Assembly (NCBI GenBank): GCA_023663905.1
Contig: JAMPGO010000001.1
Location: forward strand, 394,875 to 443,849
Origin: Ruminococcus flavefaciens
Lineage (GTDB): Bacteria; Bacillota; Clostridia; Oscillospirales; Ruminococcaceae
DNA: 48,975 nt
Direction: 5' to 3'
The first letter of the stretch is position 1; each line of letters opens with the position of its first letter. Position numbers and translations under genes: made by a program. This document shows positions 33,270 through 41,253 of this stretch, piece after piece. The notes beneath the pieces are model-generated. The model searched no databases and was not told the DNA's origin. It was given only the letters and a program-made list of their open reading frames with translations.

Positions 33270-35339
33270 ATGAAAAATTCACTCAGAAAATGCCTTGCTG
33301 TGATTTCGGCAGCAGCTATGACGGCTGTATCTATGCCGTTTGTCGCACCTGTTATGGCAGCAGATGATGATTTGACATCTTTCCCTTACACTATTGAGGG
33401 CGAAGATATGGAAAACGTTGAAAAAGTCTGGACATCTATTTATGAGAATGAAACTCCGGGCTACAGCGGAGAGGGCTTTGTTTATCTTACAGGCTCATCA
33501 TACAGCTTCAAGGTTACTGTACCCGAGGACGGTATGTATCAGGTGACTGTCAGAGGCTTGCAGATACTTGACAAAGAAACACCACGTCAGCAGACTATTG
33601 CAGTAAACGGTATTAAATACACCAAGCAAGTTCCCTACTATGACACGTGGACTGATATTGATTTCGGCACTTTACGTCTTAAAAAGGGCGAGAACGAAAT
33701 TTCGTTCGTTCCCGAATACGGCTATATGGCTATCGATACGGTTACTGTTTCAGATGCCGTTTTCCCTGACGTATCACAGGCTACGGCTCTTCCGTGCGAC
33801 CCTGACGCTACTCCCGAGACGAAGGCTCTTATGCAGTATCTCCACAGCGTTTACGGCAAGGGTATTCTCTCAGGTCAGCAGGAAATTTACGGCGGTGGTC
33901 ACAGCGTTTCAACAGATATACGCTATGACGCAAGCTCGGACAAGTGCGTTGACGGCAAGGGCAATGAGTACGTAATCGACAGGGACAGCGAAGCTGTTGA
34001 CAAGGACGGAAATAAGTTCTACTGGCACTGCTCCGACGATGTAAGGGTTTACACCTACGACGAGCAGAACCGCAACTATAAATACGACTACTATGACCAG
34101 GAATTTGACGCTTACAAGGAAATGACAGGCTCTTACCCTGCTATCAGAGGATTTGATTTTATGAATTACAATCCGCTTTACGGCTGGGATGACGGTTCAA
34201 CGGAGCGTGCTATTGACTGGGTAAAGAACAGAAACGGTATCGCAACAGCCTGCTGGCATATCAATCTTCCCAAAGATTTTGATAACTATGAGCTGGGCGA
34301 AGCTGTTGACTGGTCGCAGTGTTCATACGAGAATAACTCGCAGTTCAGCATTGCAAACGCTGTAAAAGAGGGTACAAAGGAAAACGGCTATCTCAATCTT
34401 GCTATTGAAGATTTGGCAGAGCAGTTCCTCAAGCTTCAGGAAGCAGGCGTGCCGATAATGTTCCGTCCTTTCCACGAAGCAGAGGGCAACGGCGGTGTTA
34501 ACGGCGAAGGAGCTTGGTTCTGGTGGGCGCAGGACGGCGCAGAGGATTACAAGAACCTCTGGAAGTACCTCTACAACAAGCTTACAGACGAATACGGTCT
34601 CCACAATATTATCTGGCTTCAGAATCTCTATGCGTGGTCGGATGAATCCGCAGAATGGTATGTGGGCGACGATTATGTTGACATTGTAGGCTTTGACAAG
34701 TACGATACGATGTATAACCGCCACGACGGACTTACAAGCGGACCGAATGAGGACTGCAACAGCGATGTTTATTGGGCGCTTGTTAATTATGTCAACAATA
34801 ACAAAATGGCTGCCATTATGGAGAACAGTACGATTCCGAGCCTTGAAAATATGTCAGTTGAAAAGGCTTCGTGGCTGTATTTCTGTACGTGGTATGACAA
34901 TGGTCAGGACAACTTCCTCACAGGCGATAATTACAACAATCCCGATACCGTAAAGGAGCTTGGTTCAAGCGAATATGCTGTAAATCTGGAACAGCTTCCC
35001 GAGGATTTGTATGTATATTCAGGCGAGACAAAACCGCCCGTAACAACTACAACAGGCGGAAAAGACCCTGTAGATACTACAACTACGACAGCAGGCGGAG
35101 ATAAGGTTGAAGTTACACTTCTCGGCGATGCCAATGAGGACGGTATTGTTGATGTTGCCGACGCAGCCGCTATAATCCAGTCACTCGGCAACAAGGACAA
35201 GTATGCGCTTTCCGAGCAGGGCAAGGTTAACGCTGACTGCTACAATCCGGGCGACGGTGTTACAGGTATGGATGCACTCGCAATTCAGAAGCTTAAGGCT
35301 AAGATGATTAAAGAGCTTCCCGAAATATCCGAAGAGTAA
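33270..35339 (+). CDS. Cellulosomal GH26 enzyme with CBM35 and dockerin (probable beta-mannanase)
   Basis: 689 residues: signal peptide (about 1-31, ending PVMA), CBM35-like module (about 36-165; FPYTIEGEDMENVEKVW, YQVTVRG), GH26 catalytic domain (about 175-580), Thr-rich linker (from about 590) and dockerin (about 617-685, LGDANEDGIVDVADAAAI). The FRPFHEAEGNGG motif holds the proposed acid/base Glu403; Glu518 (AIMENS) is the proposed nucleophile. GH26 is mostly endo-mannanase, some xylanase or lichenase. AAGGAGG before ATG 33270 sets the start; the longer frame upstream runs into the AT-rich ORF. The dockerin is close to that of the GH48 protein. Confidence 0.93.
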   Translation: MKNSLRKCLAVISAAAMTAVSMPFVAPVMAADDDLTSFPYTIEGEDMENVEKVWTSIYENETPGYSGEGFVYLTGSSYSFKVTVPEDGMYQVTVRGLQILDKETPRQQTIAVNGIKYTKQVPYYDTWTDIDFGTLRLKKGENEISFVPEYGYMAIDTVTVSDAVFPDVSQATALPCDPDATPETKALMQYLHSVYGKGILSGQQEIYGGGHSVSTDIRYDASSDKCVDGKGNEYVIDRDSEAVDKDGNKFYWHCSDDVRVYTYDEQNRNYKYDYYDQEFDAYKEMTGSYPAIRGFDFMNYNPLYGWDDGSTERAIDWVKNRNGIATACWHINLPKDFDNYELGEAVDWSQCSYENNSQFSIANAVKEGTKENGYLNLAIEDLAEQFLKLQEAGVPIMFRPFHEAEGNGGVNGEGAWFWWAQDGAEDYKNLWKYLYNKLTDEYGLHNIIWLQNLYAWSDESAEWYVGDDYVDIVGFDKYDTMYNRHDGLTSGPNEDCNSDVYWALVNYVNNNKMAAIMENSTIPSLENMSVEKASWLYFCTWYDNGQDNFLTGDNYNNPDTVKELGSSEYAVNLEQLPEDLYVYSGETKPPVTTTTGGKDPVDTTTTTAGGDKVEVTLLGDANEDGIVDVADAAAIIQSLGNKDKYALSEQGKVNADCYNPGDGVTGMDALAIQKLKAKMIKELPEISEE

Positions 35340-35348
35340 TTGAATAAC

Positions 35349-35379
35349 AAAAAGCGAATCCTTGCGGGTTCGCTTTTTT
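35349..35379 (+). terminator. Intrinsic terminator of the GH26 gene
   Basis: AAAGCGAATCC / GGGTTCGCTTT with a TTGC loop, then TTT. One G-U pair. Confidence 0.9.
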
Positions 35380-35452
35380 GTACATTTTTTTTGCTTATCA
35401 ACCGACGTTTTTAGATATAACACAGATTATTTATGTAATTTATATATTTTAC

Positions 35453-35482
35453 TTGACAAAAAAAAAAAAAAAATGTTATAAT
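35453..35482 (+). promoter_or_regulatory. Promoter of the LRR-dockerin gene with an A16 tract in its spacer
   Basis: Consensus -35 TTGACA (35453-35458) and -10 TATAAT (35477-35482), 18-bp spacer. The spacer is almost entirely one A run (35458-35473, 16 bases), which would alter the spacing if it slipped. Confidence 0.85.
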
Positions 35483-35513
35483 TGCATAAAGTTAAAAAAC
35501 GGGGGTTGTTTTT

Positions 35514-36470
35514 TTGGATATTAAAAAAATTACTGCTGGTATTCTTTTATGTTGTGTTGTAGGCGGAGCATTGCCGATTACGGTTTCGTCTGATATTGCC
35601 AATACTGCTGTTGCGGTAGAATCAGACCAGGTTGACTCTTCGCTTACATATTTACTTCAGAATAGCGGAGCTTATTATGCTATAACAGGATTTGACAATT
35701 CAGTATCTTCTGTAGAAATTCCTGCTGAAATTGACAGCATACCTGTCCGTGTAATTGATGAAAAAGCTTTTCAGAATGCAACTAAACTTGAAAGCATTAC
35801 CATTGCAGAGGGTATAACTGATATTAAGAGTTATGCTTTTTCAGGCTGTACTTCCTTGAAAGAAATTCATCTGCCAAGCACTTTGACTTCTATATATAAG
35901 TATGCTTTTCAGAAGTGTATCAGCCTTGAGGATATTGATATTCCAAACGGAGTAAAAACTATTGGTGATGGTGCTTTTTCTGATTGTACAAATCTGCTGA
36001 CTCTTGAATTTCCATCCGGCATATCTGAAATCAGTGCTTATGTTGCAGACAATTGCAGAAATTTGCAGAGCGTTGTTATAAATAACGGACCGACAAGTAT
36101 TGGTGACTGTTCTTTTCGAAATTGTACAAAGCTTAAAACAGTAAGTATTCCGACAAGTATAATGTCTATAGCTGGTAACTTTGCTTCTTCTGATTATCGT
36201 TCTTTTTTAAACTGCTCTGCTATTACAGACGTTTATTATGCAGGAAATTCAGACCAATGGTCGATAATTAAAAATACAAGCTATAATTTTTCAACAAGTA
36301 ATTCAGTACATTACGGTGAAAAAGCTCCCACAATCGGCAATTATAAGAAAGGCGATATGAACGGCGACGGAGTTATTGATGCATCCGATGCTTCGGAAAT
36401 TCTCGCCTATTATGCTTATCTCTCAACAGGCGGAACGCTTGACTATGACGAATACAAAGAACAGATGTAA
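35514..36470 (+). CDS. BspA-like leucine-rich-repeat secreted protein with one C-terminal dockerin repeat
   Basis: 318 residues from a TTG start (no ATG fits; GGGGG lies 7 bp upstream). A signal peptide (about 1-36) precedes some seven LRR_5 units with the pattern IxxxAFxxCTxLxxIxIPxxV (35-260), as in BspA and TpLRR surface adhesins. The C-terminus has one dockerin-type repeat (GDMNGDGVIDASDASEILAYYA) and then ends after about 17 more residues, so the second half of a normal dockerin is missing. It may bind other proteins or host/substrate surfaces and be recruited to the cellulosome. The sequence is A/T-richer than neighbouring housekeeping genes. Confidence 0.82.
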   Translation: MDIKKITAGILLCCVVGGALPITVSSDIANTAVAVESDQVDSSLTYLLQNSGAYYAITGFDNSVSSVEIPAEIDSIPVRVIDEKAFQNATKLESITIAEGITDIKSYAFSGCTSLKEIHLPSTLTSIYKYAFQKCISLEDIDIPNGVKTIGDGAFSDCTNLLTLEFPSGISEISAYVADNCRNLQSVVINNGPTSIGDCSFRNCTKLKTVSIPTSIMSIAGNFASSDYRSFLNCSAITDVYYAGNSDQWSIIKNTSYNFSTSNSVHYGEKAPTIGNYKKGDMNGDGVIDASDASEILAYYAYLSTGGTLDYDEYKEQM

Positions 36471-36477
36471 TAAAAAT

Positions 36478-36510
36478 AAAAAACAGTCTCGTAAAAGGGA
36501 CTGTTTTTTA
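36478..36510. terminator. Bidirectional terminator between the LRR gene and coaX
   Basis: AAACAGTCTC / GGGACTGTTT with GTAAAA loop, A-rich on one side and T-rich on the other. Confidence 0.88.
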
Positions 36511-36520
36511 TGTCATACTG

Positions 36521-37294
36521 TTATTTCTTTTTATTTTTGCGGTAGATTATAGTAAGACCCTTGATTAAAAGATTCTTGTCTATAATAATGTCTCTTCTGC
36601 AAAGCGGTACGACGACGGACGAAAGACCGCCTGTAGCAACAGCAGTACACGGCTCGCCGATTTCCTCTTCGATGCGCTCAATTATGCCGTCCAGCGCACA
36701 GGCATTTGAATATAACGCACCGCTTTTCATACAGTCAATAGTATTTGTGCCGATTACATTAGGCGGAAGTTCAAAGTCAATTTTCGGAAGCTGTGCTGTA
36801 CGCTGAATAAGTGCGTCGGTTGCAACACCCATACCCGTGATAATAAGTCCGCCGAGATAATTTTTATTCTTGTCCACAACCGAAACAGTCGTAGCCGTAC
36901 CCATATCAATGATAATCAGCGGAACAGGGTAGGCATTTATAGCGGCAACAGCATCAACAACCTGGTCACAGCCGAGCTGTTTGGGATTGTCAATTATTAT
37001 ATTCAGCCCTGTTTTCACGCCTGCACCTACAGTGAGAACCTCAACACCGAAAAGCTTGCGGATAGCCTCTCTGACTGTATTCGTCACGGACGGCACGACT
37101 GACGACATAACAGCGTCGTCAATATCCTTACAGCAGAAGCTGTTCATTTCAAGGATATTCTTGATAAGAGAAGCGTATTCAGTAGCGGTTGCATTGTGGT
37201 TGGTGGAAATCCTCTCGAATACGACTATATCGTCGTTCTCGTCCACACAGCCGAAAACTATGTTTGTGTTGCCGATATCTACAGCTAAAAGCAT
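36521..37294 (-). CDS. coaX: Type III pantothenate kinase
   Basis: 257 residues. It phosphorylates pantothenate in the first step of CoA synthesis. LLAVDIGNTNIVFG is the N-terminal P-loop-like motif; DMGTATTVSVVDK and GGLIITGMGVATDAL complete the ASKHA-type active site. The start at 37294 is preferred because AGGAGGA precedes it; a longer frame to 37330 runs past the ribosome site. It lies 16 bp after a membrane protein gene on the same strand and opposite coaBC, so the two CoA genes are neighbours. Confidence 0.96.
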   Translation of the reverse strand: MLLAVDIGNTNIVFGCVDENDDIVVFERISTNHNATATEYASLIKNILEMNSFCCKDIDDAVMSSVVPSVTNTVREAIRKLFGVEVLTVGAGVKTGLNIIIDNPKQLGCDQVVDAVAAINAYPVPLIIIDMGTATTVSVVDKNKNYLGGLIITGMGVATDALIQRTAQLPKIDFELPPNVIGTNTIDCMKSGALYSNACALDGIIERIEEEIGEPCTAVATGGLSSVVVPLCRRDIIIDKNLLIKGLTIIYRKNKKK

Positions 37295-37310
37295 AATAAA
37301 ATCCTCCTGA

Positions 37311-37985
37311 TTAAATAAATCTAATATCATCGTCCCAGCGGATAAAACATTTGTACTTTATAACAACAATATTTTGTGGCGGAATACCAAAAGTTTCAAG
37401 TACATATTTGCCGTCGGGAAGATAGAACACTATATATTTTCTTCGTCCGCCTCTTGTCCGTTCACCGTAAAACCAGTGGTCAACCTTAATTCTTGTGTAT
37501 ATAGCTGTATTGTCCATATTTGCCCATATATGCTCCCATACGGCACAGCACGCAAGGCATATCAGAGTTACAGGCAGAGCAACCTCAAGACCTACAAGCA
37601 TAGTCTCCATACCTTTTATCAGCATTATGAAAAAGAAGAATATAAGTTCAAGTCCGATTAAAACCGCCGAAGAAATAAGAGATGACTTCTTATCAATGTG
37701 AAACTTCTTTTTCATACAGTCGGGCAGTTTTTTCCATTTCAGCGGACTTGCTTCGGCGATTTTCTTTTTCTCATCGGGCTTCAGGCGATGTATTACAGCG
37801 TAACAAACAGCAAGTATGAGTAAAAAAAATACAACACTTCCAATCGCAAGATATATGTAACCCCATTCGCTTTTTATAATATTAATCGCAGTTACTGATG
37901 TTACTGCAAGGCACGTACTGAATAGTGAAATAATCAAGGGCAATGATTTCCCATAGAAAAGATGCCTGTATTTAAGTCGCTTCAT
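37311..37985 (-). CDS. Uncharacterised membrane protein upstream of coaX
   Basis: 224 residues with about four membrane segments (SLPLIISLFSTCLAVTSVTA, GYIYLAIGSVVFFLLILAVC, LISSAVLIGLELIFFFFIML, VALPVTLICLACCAVWEHI) and a soluble C-terminal tail with basic RTRGGRRKYIVFYLP and ending RWDDDIRFI. The start is ATG 37985, with ATGGAGGA just before it. Four more in-frame codons reach 37997 but contain that ribosome site. Function unknown; likely co-transcribed with coaX. Confidence 0.78.
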   Translation of the reverse strand: MKRLKYRHLFYGKSLPLIISLFSTCLAVTSVTAINIIKSEWGYIYLAIGSVVFFLLILAVCYAVIHRLKPDEKKKIAEASPLKWKKLPDCMKKKFHIDKKSSLISSAVLIGLELIFFFFIMLIKGMETMLVGLEVALPVTLICLACCAVWEHIWANMDNTAIYTRIKVDHWFYGERTRGGRRKYIVFYLPDGKYVLETFGIPPQNIVVIKYKCFIRWDDDIRFI

Positions 37986-38068
37986 AAAATCCTCCATATC
38001 ATAAAAAATCCCTGTCAGTATTATAACATATTTTTTCAGAAAAATCTATAGCTTTTCTGTAATTTTTG

Positions 38069-38077
38069 TGATATAAT
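38069..38077 (+). promoter_or_regulatory. Extended -10 promoter of coaBC
   Basis: TGaTATAAT without a clear -35, 26 bp before the coaBC start. Confidence 0.55.
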
Positions 38078-38102
38078 GGTAATAACAGAAGGAGGATTTA
38101 TT

Positions 38103-39290
38103 ATGTTAAAAGGAAAAACAATACTGCTCGGGGTATCAAGCTCCATAGCAGCTTACAAGATGTGCAATGTTGCAAGAATGCTGACGAAACTGGGTGCGGA
38201 GGTACACGTTTCGATGACTGCCAATGCGACTAACTTCGTCCACCCTCTTACTTTTGAAACTCTCACACAAAACAAGTGCCTTATAGATACATTCGACCGC
38301 AATTTTCAGTACAGCGTTGAGCATATTGCAATCGCAAAAAAGGCGGATGTTGTGCTTATTGCTCCTGCGACGGCTAATATTATCGGCAAAATCGCAAACG
38401 GCATAGCTGACGATATGCTGACGACTACGGTTATGGCTTGCACCTGCAAAAAAATTATCGCTCCTGCAATGAACCACAATATGTACCACAACCCGATAGT
38501 GCAGGAGAATATTGATAAGCTCCGCCGTTTCGGGTACGAAATAATCGAGCCTGTGCGTGGAATGCTTGCGAACCGTGATACAGGCGACGGCAAGCTTCCC
38601 GACGAAGATACGCTGGTGGAATATATCGTCCGTGAGATTGCGTTTGAAAAGGATTTGCAGGGCAAAAAGATACTTGTGACGGCAGGTGCGACCCGTGAGA
38701 GCATTGACCCTGTGCGCTTTATATCCAACCATTCGAGCGGAAAAATGGGATTTGCCATAGCACGTGCAGGAATGCTGAGAGGTGCGGACGTTACTGTTAT
38801 ATCGGCTCACACGGATGTAAATCCGCCGATGTTCGTGAAAGTAATCAGGGCTGAATCTGCTGAGGATATGTTCAATGCCGTTAAAGAGAATATGGGTGGC
38901 GCTGATATTATAATCAAGGCGGCGGCGGTTGCGGATTACACACCCGTTACCGTTTCGGACAGCAAGATTAAGAAATCCGACGGCGATATGAGTATAGCCC
39001 TTAAGCGTACTACGGATATTCTTAAGTATATCGGCGAAAACAGGACTAATCAGGTTGTGTGCGGATTTTCTATGGAGACGGATAATGTGCTTGAAAACTC
39101 ACGCAGAAAACTTGAAACCAAGAAATGCGATATGATTTGCGCAAATTCGCTGAGAACATCGGGAGCAGGCTTCGGCACTGATACCAATATAATCACGATG
39201 ATTACAAAAGACGGCTTCGAGGAAATCGAGCTTATGTCCAAGTTTGATTCCGCAAATATTATTCTCACAAGGCTGAAAGATATGATTTGA
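38103..39290 (+). CDS. coaBC: Phosphopantothenoylcysteine decarboxylase/synthase
   Basis: 395 residues. The N-terminal CoaC flavoprotein domain (about 1-180) has GVSSSIAAYK and the PAMN motif in APAMNHNMY; the C-terminal CoaB domain starts near KKILVTAGATRESIDPVRFISN and includes SSGKMGFAIA. It makes 4'-phosphopantetheine from phosphopantothenate and Cys. AGGAGG lies before ATG 38103. It is divergent from the coaX pair, making a small CoA locus. Confidence 0.96.
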   Translation: MLKGKTILLGVSSSIAAYKMCNVARMLTKLGAEVHVSMTANATNFVHPLTFETLTQNKCLIDTFDRNFQYSVEHIAIAKKADVVLIAPATANIIGKIANGIADDMLTTTVMACTCKKIIAPAMNHNMYHNPIVQENIDKLRRFGYEIIEPVRGMLANRDTGDGKLPDEDTLVEYIVREIAFEKDLQGKKILVTAGATRESIDPVRFISNHSSGKMGFAIARAGMLRGADVTVISAHTDVNPPMFVKVIRAESAEDMFNAVKENMGGADIIIKAAAVADYTPVTVSDSKIKKSDGDMSIALKRTTDILKYIGENRTNQVVCGFSMETDNVLENSRRKLETKKCDMICANSLRTSGAGFGTDTNIITMITKDGFEEIELMSKFDSANIILTRLKDMI

Positions 39291-39291
39291 T

Positions 39292-39327
39292 AAAAATAAT
39301 CCCCTGAAAATTCAGGGGATTATTTTT
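39292..39327. terminator. Bidirectional terminator between coaBC and the Imm1-like gene
   Basis: Long palindrome with CCCCTGA/TCAGGGG core and A/T-rich flanks on both sides. The outer pairs overlap the stop of the Imm1-like gene. Confidence 0.92.
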
Positions 39328-39649
39328 ATTCGCTGTCGTCGTGCCACGTGATAAACGGCGGAATTTTATGGTATTTCTTAAAAAAGTCGAGAGCTTTTTC
39401 AATCTGCTCAATCGGAAGTACCCAAGATAACGGATATTCGTCACGCTGTCCGTTTGAGAGATAAAATTCCATAGTTTCATCATCTTCGCCCTTATAATCG
39501 GGATTTCTGGAGCTGAATCCTGAGCTGTCCTCGTCGGGAAGATACATAAGCCATCCGAAATTTCCGTTTATAAGTGCTGTCATTGTCTGCTCATCTTCTT
39601 CAAAGTCAATCCATATTTCTTTGAAAAAGCCGTTTTCACATATATTCAA
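39326..39649 (-). CDS. Imm1-type immunity protein
   Basis: 107 residues. The C-terminal half (NGQRDEYPLSWVLPIEQIEKALDFFKKY and ITWHD) matches the Imm1 immunity family, which neutralises partner toxin domains in polymorphic toxin systems; Imm1 members typically have the EYP motif, a helix of this kind and a final TW. The start is TTG at 39649 with AAGGA upstream. It is 13 bp after the DUF1846 gene on the same strand. No toxin gene with a recognisable polymorphic-toxin layout is present nearby, so it looks orphan. Confidence 0.65.
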   Translation of the reverse strand: MNICENGFFKEIWIDFEEDEQTMTALINGNFGWLMYLPDEDSSGFSSRNPDYKGEDDETMEFYLSNGQRDEYPLSWVLPIEQIEKALDFFKKYHKIPPFITWHDDSE

Positions 39650-39662
39650 GCTGAAATCCTTA

Positions 39663-41129
39663 TCAGTTGCTGTACTTCGGCTCGCAGGTGAGATTTATGC
39701 CGAGGCGCTTGAAAATACGCTCATCAACGGCGGAAAGAATAACAGTGGAGTGTACTTCACAGCCACGAAGCTTTGAAATCTGCTCCATAGCTCTCTTGGC
39801 ATTGTTGTCTGTAGTGGCGCAGATTGAGAGGGCGAGAAGTGTTTCGTCCGTGTGAATGCGTGGATTGTTATTGCCGAGATGATTTACTTTCAAATCCATA
39901 ATTGGCTCAATAACGTGCGGAGACATAAGAAGCACGTCGTCGTCAAGTCCTGCGAAATGTTTGAGTGCGTTGAGGAGAAGTCCCGAAACAGCGCCGAGAA
40001 GCTCGGAAGTTCTGCCTGTGAGGATAGTACCGTCGGGAAGCTCCATAGCGGCGGCAGGTGCGCCTGTTTCCTGCTCTTTGGCAAGTGCAGCGGCGACTGT
40101 TTTTCTGTTCTCTGTAGTAATTTTCGCCTGATTCATAAGGAACGAGAGCTTCATTTCTTCTTCCTCTGAAATAAGACCCTTTTTCCTGTCGCAGAGAGCG
40201 GTATAATAACGGCGGATTATCTCATCCTTCGCAGCCTGACATACGGCTTCGTCATCGATAATGCAGTTGCCTGCCATATTTACACCCATATCCGTAGGCG
40301 ACTTGTAAGGCGATTCGCCGAGAATATTCTCGAACATCGCATTAAGTACAGGGAAAATCTCAATATCACGGTTGTAGTTGACAGTAGTCTCGCCATAAGC
40401 TTCAAGGTGGAACGGGTCAATCATATTAACGTCGTTCAAATCAGCCGTAGCAGCTTCATAGGCGATGTTTACAGGGTGACGGAGCGGAAGATTCCAGATA
40501 GGGAAGGTCTCGAATTTAGCATAGCCTGCATTAAGTCCACGCTTATGCTCGTGGTAAATCTGCGAAAGGCAGGTAGCCATTTTACCGCTTCCCGGACCCG
40601 GTGCGGTAACGACAACAAGTCTGCGGGAAGTCTCGATATAGTCGTTCTTGCCGTATCCCTCATCGCTGATAATTTTCTTGAGGTTTGAAGGATAGCCCTT
40701 GATATTATAGTGGTGGTAGACTTTGATTCCGAGAGCTTCAAGTCTGCTCTGAAAAGCGTCGGCGGTGGGCTGGTTATCGTAGCGTGTAAGCACAACACTG
40801 CTGACATAAAGCCCGATTTTTGTGAAAACGTTGACAAGGCGGATAACATCAACATCGTATGTGATTCCGAGGTCGCCACGTATCTTGTTTTTCTCAATAT
40901 CGTCAGAATTTATAACGATTACGATTTCAGCCTCGTCCTTGAGCTGTAAAAGCATCTGGAGCTTGCTGTCGGGTTTGAATCCCGGAAGAACACGGGAAGC
41001 GTGGAAGTCGTCAAAGAGCTTTCCGCCGAACTCCAGATATAATTTGTCGCCGAACTGTGAAATGCGTTCACGTATGTGTTCGGACTGCATTTTTAAATAT
41101 TTTTCATTATCAAAGCCTGTTTTAGTCAT
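39663..41129 (-). CDS. DUF1846 family protein
   Basis: 488 residues, nearly the full family length of about 500. TKTGFDNEKYLKMQSEHIRERI at the start, APGPGSGKMATCLSQ in the middle and FGDKLYLEFGGKLFDD are family hallmarks. The GPGSGK segment looks like a P-loop. Function is not established; structures show a Rossmann-like nucleotide-binding fold. GGAGGA precedes ATG 41129; upstream in-frame codons overlap the ribosome site. Confidence 0.92.
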   Translation of the reverse strand: MTKTGFDNEKYLKMQSEHIRERISQFGDKLYLEFGGKLFDDFHASRVLPGFKPDSKLQMLLQLKDEAEIVIVINSDDIEKNKIRGDLGITYDVDVIRLVNVFTKIGLYVSSVVLTRYDNQPTADAFQSRLEALGIKVYHHYNIKGYPSNLKKIISDEGYGKNDYIETSRRLVVVTAPGPGSGKMATCLSQIYHEHKRGLNAGYAKFETFPIWNLPLRHPVNIAYEAATADLNDVNMIDPFHLEAYGETTVNYNRDIEIFPVLNAMFENILGESPYKSPTDMGVNMAGNCIIDDEAVCQAAKDEIIRRYYTALCDRKKGLISEEEEMKLSFLMNQAKITTENRKTVAAALAKEQETGAPAAAMELPDGTILTGRTSELLGAVSGLLLNALKHFAGLDDDVLLMSPHVIEPIMDLKVNHLGNNNPRIHTDETLLALSICATTDNNAKRAMEQISKLRGCEVHSTVILSAVDERIFKRLGINLTCEPKYSN

Positions 41130-41162
41130 AAAAAAGTCCTCCATACAAAATCATATGTTACT

Positions 41163-41191
41163 ATTATAAAACAAAAATCAGAAAAAAGCAA
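41163..41191 (-). promoter_or_regulatory. Promoter of the DUF1846-Imm1 operon
   Basis: Minus strand: -35 TTGCTT (41186-41191), 17-bp spacer, -10 TATAAT (41163-41168). Confidence 0.7.
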
Positions 41192-41212
41192 GAGGAAATT
41201 TGCTTTTTCTGC

Positions 41213-41246
41213 AAAAAAACTGCACTGTTTTATAACAATGCAGTTT
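41213..41246 (-). terminator. Terminator of the second Gld-type operon
   Basis: AAACTGCA..TGTT and AACA..TGCAGTTT pair (41217-41246) with one mismatch and a 4-nt loop; the A run at 41213-41219 gives a T tract on the minus strand. Confidence 0.85.
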
Positions 41247-41253
41247 AAATGTG

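Noticed and set aside
35458-35473. A16 run as a likely sequencing error
   Set aside because: It could be miscounted, but it sits exactly between consensus -35 and -10 boxes with 18-bp spacing, so the observed length is functional; kept as a finding.
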